A DNA stretch of 64,000 nucleotides from positions 1 to 64,000 of the forward strand of contig JAVKOQ010000262.1 of assembly GCA_031835245.1 (NCBI GenBank), given 5' to 3'. This stretch comes from Balamuthia mandrillaris. Its lineage: Eukaryota; Discosea; Longamoebia; Balamuthiidae. A program made the translations under genes and the position numbers. The notes under the pieces were generated by a model that was not told the DNA's origin, made no database searches, and saw only the letters and a program-made list of their open reading frames with translations. Positions 57,871 through 64,000 of the stretch are shown in pieces (the stretch's first letter is position 1; each line of letters starts with the position of its first letter).

Positions 57871-59782
57871 TTCTCGTTCTCTCTCGTCTTCATGCTGTTC
57901 CTAACACAGCATTTCTATCAAAATAGTGAATCGTTTCACAGGAGAAGAGGGCTATGGCAGGTTTGTAGACTTGAACGAGCAGTTTACCCAGTTTTTGAAC
58001 TTGAAGCAGAACAGAGGAAAGGAGATTGACTATCTCACCTATTTGGAAGAGTTTTACCAGTTTGATGATGACCTTAAAGTCAAAGACCGAGCCTACAAAC
58101 GGTTTCTCTTTCCCTCTCTCGCCCTTTCTCTCCCTCGTTCTCTCTTTCTCTTGTCTTTCTTCGAAACTATATTCTAACTTCTGTTTCAAACACGTGTGTA
58201 ATCAGTTATTTGGAGGGATTATCTCAGTATCTTCGTTCGTTTTTTGAGCGAGCCAAACCGCTCTTCAACTTTGAACAGCTGCTACAAAACATAGACAAGG
58301 ACTTCAACGAACAATGGAGCGACGGCGGTTTTCGTTGGGGCAGGGGCAGCTCTTCTTCCTCTTCATCAACGACAAAACAAACCAAAAAAGAAAAACTTAA
58401 AACGGCAAAAGAAGAGGAAGAGGAAGAAGAGGAAGAAAAACCAAACGGCAAAGACAAACAAGATGGTAACGATGAACAATTGGAAGACCTGTTACGCTTC
58501 TCTTCGGTGGAAGAGTTGGAGGAATTAGGAATGGATCGGTTGAAGAGAGAACTACAAAAGAGAGGAATGCTTTGCGGAGGTACCGCCGCCGAACGCGCGG
58601 CTCGTCTTTGGCTCGCGAGAGACACTCCTCTTTCCCTTTTAGATCCGTCTCTCTTTGCTTCATCCTCCAACAAACAACAACCACAACAAATGAACAACAA
58701 CAGTAATAAGAAAAAAGCAGGAAGAAAGAGCAGAAGACGAAGAAAGAAGGAAAAGGAAGTGAACGCGCAGAATAATGCAGAGTTTCATCAACAAGTGACT
58801 CGTTTAGAGTTTGAGGTGAATCGCATGGCCGATGCTCTCTCAGAGGAGTTGGACAGTACTAGAGCTCATATTGAGAAGAAACTGAGTCGAACGCCTGCTG
58901 AAATGATTGTATGCTTCTTTTTCCTCTTTTCTCCTTTTCTTGTATTTTCCAGTTTTAATTCTTTTTCTGTTTCTTTCTTTCAACCAACTAACCAACTTTG
59001 CTTTTTTTGTGTTACAAAAGTTGGAGAAAATGGAGGAAGAAGGATCCGATGTCGAAGCCGGAAGCGAAGACGACGAAGAGGAGGAAGTCATTATCGGCAA
59101 ACAAAACTATCCGGTTGGGTGGGACGGCAAGCCCATCCCTTATTGGCTGTATAGGCTGCACGGCCTCGCCATTCAGTACAAGTGCGAGATCTGCGGTGAT
59201 GCCACTTATTCTGGAAGAAGGTCTCTCTCTCTCGCTCTCTTCTTTCGTTTTTATTTTCTTTTGTTTGCTTTACTGTTTCTTTGTGCTTTTTTAATTCTTC
59301 AATCTTTAGCAGAAAACAGTTTCTAACATTTATCACATTATTTTATGATTTTATATCTTTCAAAACTAAATAGAAACTTTGAGAAACATTTTCAAGAGGC
59401 CAAACACGCATCGGGAATGCGCAAATTGGGCATTCCTAACACTCGCCACTTTTGGGAGGTCACCAAAATCCAAGATGCTCTTGACCGTACGTATTTCCGC
59501 TTCTTCTGCTTCTTTTGCTCTTTCTTCGTTCTTCGTTCTTCGTTTTTCTTCATTATTCTTCATTCTTCCTCCTCTTTGTTCTTCTTCCTCCTGTTTCTTC
59601 TTTTTCTTCATTCAAAACAAATACTGACAACACAAAATCTAGTTTGGGAAAAGTTGAAGAAGGAAATGGCAACAGCCGATTGGAGACCGGACGAAGAAAT
59701 GGAGTTTGAGGACGAGGAGGGCAACGTCATGAACAAGAAGACCTACGAAGATCTCAAAGCCCAAGGCCTCTTAAAGTCTTAA
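57346..59782 (+). CDS. Splicing factor SF3A subunit 3 (SAP61/Prp9-like)
   Basis: Plus strand, seven exons. Start MSNSLIEQTRAFHEDVERF is the conserved SF3A3 N-terminus. FTGEEGYGRFVDLNE and KEIDYLTYLEEFYQFDD follow as in SAP61. A SAP-type segment (LGMDRLKRELQKRGMLCGG) is followed by the C2H2 zinc finger (YKCEICGDATYSGRR, then FEKHFQEAKHASGMRKLGI). The tail (VMNKKTYEDLKAQGLL) is the family ending. SF3A is part of U2 snRNP and helps branch-site recognition, fitting this intron-dense genome. A (CT)n tract at 57828-57867 fills one intron. Confidence 0.95.
57828..57867 (+). repeat. (CT)n in SF3A3 intron
   Basis: A CT run on the coding strand shortly after the donor. Confidence 0.95.
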
Positions 59783-60124
59783 CAAGATGTTTCTCTCTGA
59801 CGTGCGTTTTTCTTTCCATTTTGCCTTTTAAATTTTAGTGGATGGGGAAAAAAAAGCAAATGATGTTTAAAATGCATGTATTACATGATGTTTATCCACT
59901 GTGATTAGTCTATCGATCACTGATGCTTCCTCTTCCTTTTATTTTCCTTCCTTTTCTTTTATTTTCTTTGTTTTATGCTTTTTCTTTATCATTTTGGGTT
60001 TCTTTCGTTCTTTCTTTCGCTGACTTTTTTTTTCCTCACTTCTTTTAAAAGAGACTTTAGGGCATATTGATAACACTCCAAAACAAAAATAAACACGGTA
60101 TTTTTTTGCTAACAATCTAGACTG
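59783..60124. other. Convergent intergenic region
   Basis: T-rich flank between two convergent 3' ends. No gene seen. Confidence 0.4.
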
Positions 60125-61867
60125 CTAAGGAAGAGAAAGGCGATAACGAACACTAACCAGTCCTTTCCACTCCACAAACTCTTTCATAAGAGCTGGCAGA
60201 AAGCCCGTCAGAGTCCACCCAAGCCACACCAACATCCCGTCATACTTGCCCAGGCTTATCAATATGGGATAAGCATTACTCGCTCTGTAACGCTTTAAGC
60301 CTGGAATCGCTCTTTCCTTCCTCTTTGCTTTGTCTTCATAGTCCTCATCATCCTTCTTTTCTTTTCGTTTTCTTCGTTTTCGTTCGTTGCTGGCGGCGAT
60401 GATGTTGTGAACCACAACAGCAGCTTGCCATTCCGTGCTTTGGGCCAACTTCTCTTCTTGTGGCGAGAAAGAAGAATCATTCAATCGAATAACATCTCCT
60501 AAACCATAAACTCGGTTTAAAGCAACTGAAGAAGAAGATGAGGAAGAGGAAGGACTAGATAGGGCTTGTAAATGTTGATTCACTTGAAGGAAGCCCTTCT
60601 CATCTAACAATAACGATGGCTTATCAGAGTCTTTGTTGCTGCTCTTTGGAGAAGAGGCAGGAGAAGAAGAGGACCAAAGCCGTTGTCGAAGAAAAGAGGA
60701 GTTGGGAACCAAACCAGTGCACAAGTAACAAATGTCCGCTGTCAATCTCGTGCCTTTGTCCGTCGTAAACACCATCTCTTCTTTCTCGTTTTCATCTTCT
60801 AAAGCAGGCCAATGAACCACTCGTTCGTTGAATACGAGGTGAACGCCTCGAGAAGAGAGAAAACGTTCCGCATATTCATGCGCTCGGTTTGGAATGATGG
60901 AAGTTGCAGAATAAGAAGAAGACGCAGACGAAGAAGAAATGGAAGAACGGCTCATCAAATGAGACCCAGCATGAACCAAAGTTACTCGTTTGGTGTTGAG
61001 AGGGAAGCGCTCCACGATCTCTGCTGCCAGCTCCACGCCGACGATGCCTCCTCCCACTATCAACACTTCCTTTGCTTTCCTTAAGTTAGGATGAGCAGCC
61101 GCCACCGCACTTCCGTTGTCAGCACTGACGATTCTGTTGCGCTTGTTCTTGTGGTTGATGAGGTTGGATGACGAGGTAGAAGACGAGGCTGAAGGCATGC
61201 TGTAAGAAGCACCAGGACATAATACGAGGTAGTCGTAGTCCACCAGCACCTCCTTTCCGTCTTCTCCCTTCTCCTTTGCTTCTTCTTCCTTCTCCTTTTC
61301 ATTCTCGATGTGCTGTGGCGGTTCTCTTCCCATCCTCTCTTCCTCTCCCACCTCGTCTTCGCCCATTCGCAAACTAGAGGAAGCAGCTGCGGGGTAGAGC
61401 AGCGCGAGCACACGACGAGGAGAGGAGAGGGACAGGGAGATGGCCTTGGCAGGGCAGATCAGCAGGGAGCGCCGGTCTCGGCTGAGGTAGCTCTCGTGGG
61501 GGAGGCGGATGGCGGGGAGGTGCTCGGGCTCCACCGCCGTTCGCAGCACGCTAGGAGTGAACTCGAAGCTGGTCTTGGTGTCGATCAGGGTCACCCTGAA
61601 GCGAGCCTCCAAGCTCCTGGCCACGTAGGCACCGCCAAAGCCTCCTCCAACGATCACCACGCGCTCTTGCTCGTCCTCATCTGCTTTGGTGGAGTGAACC
61701 TTGTTGCGCTTGGCTGAAAAAACGTAGCAAAGTTTGGTGGCGGATGATGAAAGAAGAAAGAGAGAGCGTTGGAGGAGACGAAGGAGGAGGCTCCAGAGGA
61801 AGAAGAGAAGGGCCATCCCGTACCGTGCCAGCCGAAGAGCTGCCGCCCAGAACATGTTTGTCTTCAT
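60125..61867 (-). CDS. FSP1/AIFM2-like NAD(P)H flavin oxidoreductase
   Basis: An intronless minus-strand gene of 580 residues. Start MKTNMFW at 61867 is chosen over the longer upstream frame because a membrane-anchor helix follows at once (MALLFFLWSLLLRLL, about residues 18-33). The FAD-binding Rossmann loop is VVIVGGGFGGAYVARSL and the NAD-binding loop is VLIVGGGIVGVELAAEIV. VYGLGDV near the C-terminus is the second FAD contact. Human FSP1 (373 aa) is a coenzyme-Q reductase that suppresses lipid peroxidation. This protein is longer because of Ser- and Glu-rich insertions between the two nucleotide-binding halves and near the end. Type II NADH dehydrogenase is an alternative name. Confidence 0.8.
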   Translation of the reverse strand: MKTNMFWAAALRLARYGMALLFFLWSLLLRLLQRSLFLLSSSATKLCYVFSAKRNKVHSTKADEDEQERVVIVGGGFGGAYVARSLEARFRVTLIDTKTSFEFTPSVLRTAVEPEHLPAIRLPHESYLSRDRRSLLICPAKAISLSLSSPRRVLALLYPAAASSSLRMGEDEVGEEERMGREPPQHIENEKEKEEEAKEKGEDGKEVLVDYDYLVLCPGASYSMPSASSSTSSSNLINHKNKRNRIVSADNGSAVAAAHPNLRKAKEVLIVGGGIVGVELAAEIVERFPLNTKRVTLVHAGSHLMSRSSISSSSASSSYSATSIIPNRAHEYAERFLSSRGVHLVFNERVVHWPALEDENEKEEMVFTTDKGTRLTADICYLCTGLVPNSSFLRQRLWSSSSPASSPKSSNKDSDKPSLLLDEKGFLQVNQHLQALSSPSSSSSSSSVALNRVYGLGDVIRLNDSSFSPQEEKLAQSTEWQAAVVVHNIIAASNERKRRKRKEKKDDEDYEDKAKRKERAIPGLKRYRASNAYPILISLGKYDGMLVWLGWTLTGFLPALMKEFVEWKGLVSVRYRLSLP

Positions 61868-62336
61868 CGTTTTGGGCTTTGTTAGTTTTTTTTTTTTTTT
61901 TGGGTGATATTGATTCTCGGACCGATAATTATCAAATGCTGAATTTTGGGGTATTTTATCAATATTTATTCTGAAATGTCGAATTTTTATTGGGAGAGTG
62001 ATATTTATCAAATATTGCCATTATTTTAAAAATTGTTATAATAATTAATGTTTTTCTCGATAATCATCCCGATACCTTGTTACATCGCCAGCAAGGCAGG
62101 AGCCAAGCTCATCGGCACCGGGAAGGACGGTCGTCCACCGGCGGGCAATGCAGCTGCGCCACGTTGAGGTCATCCATGTTGGGGCACCCGGTAAGGCTCG
62201 CCCCAAGTCGCACTGCTCCTCTTCCGCACCTCCTGAAGAGAGACACAAAGAAAGAAGAGGCAAGACGGAAATGTACCCCATCCGATGCAGGCAGGGAAGA
62301 AAGGGACGACATATGATAACATTCGCAGCGTTTATA
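61868..62336. other. Intergenic between FSP1-like and RNA ligase genes
   Basis: AT-rich near 61890-62050. A 120-codon open frame on the minus strand (62045-62416) overlaps the ligase 3' end and has no recognised domain. Confidence 0.4.
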
Positions 62337-64000
62337 TCAACATTCGTGTTCTTCTTCATCCTCTCTCTCTTCTTCATCAACAGCAGAACTCGAGGCTGAA
62401 GCGGAAGACGCGTCACCCAACTTTGCTTTCGTGTCTGTTATTATGTCCTTAAACCGGCCTTTGAAGTACATCATCAACTTCTTTTCTGGCAAAGAACTAA
62501 AATAAGCTTTGGCGCTGTCGGTGTTGCGCATTCCTTTCCTCCTTGCAAAGAGAAAGTCGCGATAAGGAGACTTGGAAGCCACTTGCCCGAATGCTTTTGC
62601 GTTGTCCGCCTCCTGGCTGCTGTTTGCCGTTGCTCTTTTCCAGTCTTGCTCAGCTTCTTCGCATAAACAATCGTATCTTTTTAAAAAAAAACAAAACAAC
62701 AAAGAAATGAAGAAGAAAGTTAACATTACAAGAAGCAGAAGAAATAATATTAAGAATAAGAAACGAGGAAACAAACTTTTCTTTGATTTGAGCAAAGAGA
62801 TGCGCCCATTGAGGGAAGTAAGATAAGAACTCGCTTCCTTCGTTATGCTTCACCACCTTCACAGTTGTTAAAATAAGTACATGAGAAATGAGAAATGGGT
62901 AATGAGTAATGGGAGGAAAGGATAGAAGAATGGACTAACTGTTAACATGCGACGAATGTTAAGGCCTTTGGCATCGGTGCGAGATAATAGAGATACAGCT
63001 ACATATTGAGGGCTCTTCACCTTCACCCGGTTAAAGTGTTGGTCACAAACAACGAATCCTTCGGTGGTGCCTGGATCAAGTAGCTTTGCATTCTCCACAA
63101 CTTCCTCCAAACTCTTGAACTCAAAACTTTGTTGCAGCAATCGAGTTGTCAGAGTGAGAAGAAAGACGAGAGAACAATAAGAAGAGAGATCGACAGCACA
63201 AGAGAAGCAGAGAAGCAGCGGAGAGAACTAGCGAATGAGAGAAGAGAGAAGAAAATAAATAGAGTAAAAGAGAAGTGGTACCAAGGGGGGCTTAGCCATC
63301 CGTACTTCTCAGCAAAAACAGAAGGTTGAAGTTCTTGCAGCGTCCTCAAATCACTAATATTCATGCATGAAGGAAAGAAAACAATGTGTGAGAGCGTGAA
63401 AGAGAGAGAGAAAGGGAGTAAAGAGAGAACTAACCGAACGCCCGTCAGGTACAGTGCCTCCATTCTCGGTTGCACCACAATCCGATTCTCCTTTGAGAAC
63501 AGCTCAAACATATAGCAACACTCCTCATCCCTTCCCTCCGGCAAGCGATAGCCTGAACCCTCCCAAATCTCCCAAAACAAAGTCCGAAACGCCTTTCTCT
63601 CTCCGCATGAACCTCGGTCCCGAAAGACAGCGCCACGAGCATCAGGCACGGAGGAGGAGGCCACGTGCCAACGGCCCGCGTGGAAGTAGAGGGTGAAGAG
63701 GCTGCCGTCCACTTTCTCTTGCACGCGAACGGGAGCGCTCCAGTCGATGGCGGCCGCTTGGCTTTCTCCATAGTTGAAAAACTTGAAGAACGGATAACAA
63801 ACTACTCTCTGTTGGGTGTGAGAATGGTGAAAGAGAAGAAAGGAATGAAGAGAAAAGGGAAGCGAGCGGTGAATGAAGAAAAGAGAAGAGGAGAGAAAGG
63901 AAAACAGCTGCGTTACCCAGTTGTCCAGTTCGTCAAGTATGAGGCCTCTACATTCTTGAACGATGGGCGAAGAGAAAGGGGACTCTAACTTCAACCCCAA
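62337..64000 (-). CDS. ATP-dependent RNA ligase, T4 Rnl1-like (5' end beyond window)
   Basis: Minus strand, at least six exons; the reading frame runs off at 64000, so the gene is partial. QECRGLILDELDNW precedes FFKFFNYGES, both typical of T4 RnlA-type ligases. Motif I is VQEKVDGSLF, where the Lys of KVDGS would carry AMP. MFELFSKENRIV resembles motif III, EGFVV motif IV and VKVKSPQYVA motif V. The C-terminal region (YDCLCEEAEQDW, ending EEHEC) is helical and acidic. Such ligases seal RNA 5'-phosphate and 3'-OH ends in RNA repair. The splice at the second exon of the visible part is inferred. Confidence 0.82.

Noticed and set aside
62045-62416. A 123-codon minus-strand frame after the RNA ligase
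   Set aside because: It overlaps the ligase C-terminal exon in another frame and shows no domain or splice support.

Overview
The window is nuclear DNA of a unicellular eukaryote, most likely an amoebozoan. Nearly every gene is split by many short (about 40-350 nt) GT-AG introns that are very pyrimidine-rich. The gene content includes a SHK-type kinase with a C-terminal SH2 domain, Frizzled/Smoothened-like receptors, a TM9 protein and large low-complexity kinases, all familiar from dictyostelids and Acanthamoeba-like amoebae. A free-living discosean such as Balamuthia would fit, but the species is an inference. No viral, transposon or CRISPR structure was recognised.

Layout. 0.3-8 kb: three plus-strand genes (signal peptide peptidase, a TM9SF/nonaspanin, a Wee1-like kinase). 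8-14 kb: a CYP61/CYP710-like sterol C-22 desaturase, a tRNA-Ala(AGC), an acidic/basic hypothetical protein, an LRR-RGS fusion and eIF5A. 14.8-22.2 kb: the SHK kinase, a small secreted protein, a multipass membrane protein, an NmrA-like protein and a second identical tRNA-Ala. 22.6-42.4 kb: a Frizzled-like receptor array, with three intact genes and one truncated relic on the minus strand facing three intact genes on the plus strand. 43-50.4 kb: a small protein with a PNRC/EDC1-like decapping motif, a GRAM-NEK fusion kinase and a SAM-kinase. 50.7-64 kb: a LYR protein, a decayed ABC1/UbiB-like gene, methylsterol monooxygenase (ERG25), an F-box/SPRY protein, an F-box-like protein, splicing factor SF3A3, an FSP1/AIFM2-like oxidoreductase, and a T4 Rnl1-like RNA ligase cut by the window end.

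Themes. Several genes are signalling fusions (LRR+RGS, GRAM+NEK, SAM+kinase, kinase+SH2). Two belong to late sterol synthesis (ERG25 and the C-22 desaturase). The first two genes are secretory-pathway membrane proteins with UPR-element-like bZIP sites upstream. The most striking region is the receptor array. All copies share an eight-exon plan, a Frizzled-type cysteine-rich domain, a 7TM core without the canonical KTxxxW motif, and a conserved cytoplasmic tail motif HMTM[ST]x[ST]. The array shows inverted duplication, a deletion relic and patchy near-identity that suggests gene conversion.

Exon boundaries were placed by eye from reading frame, GT-AG signals and family similarity. They should be read as accurate to a few bases.
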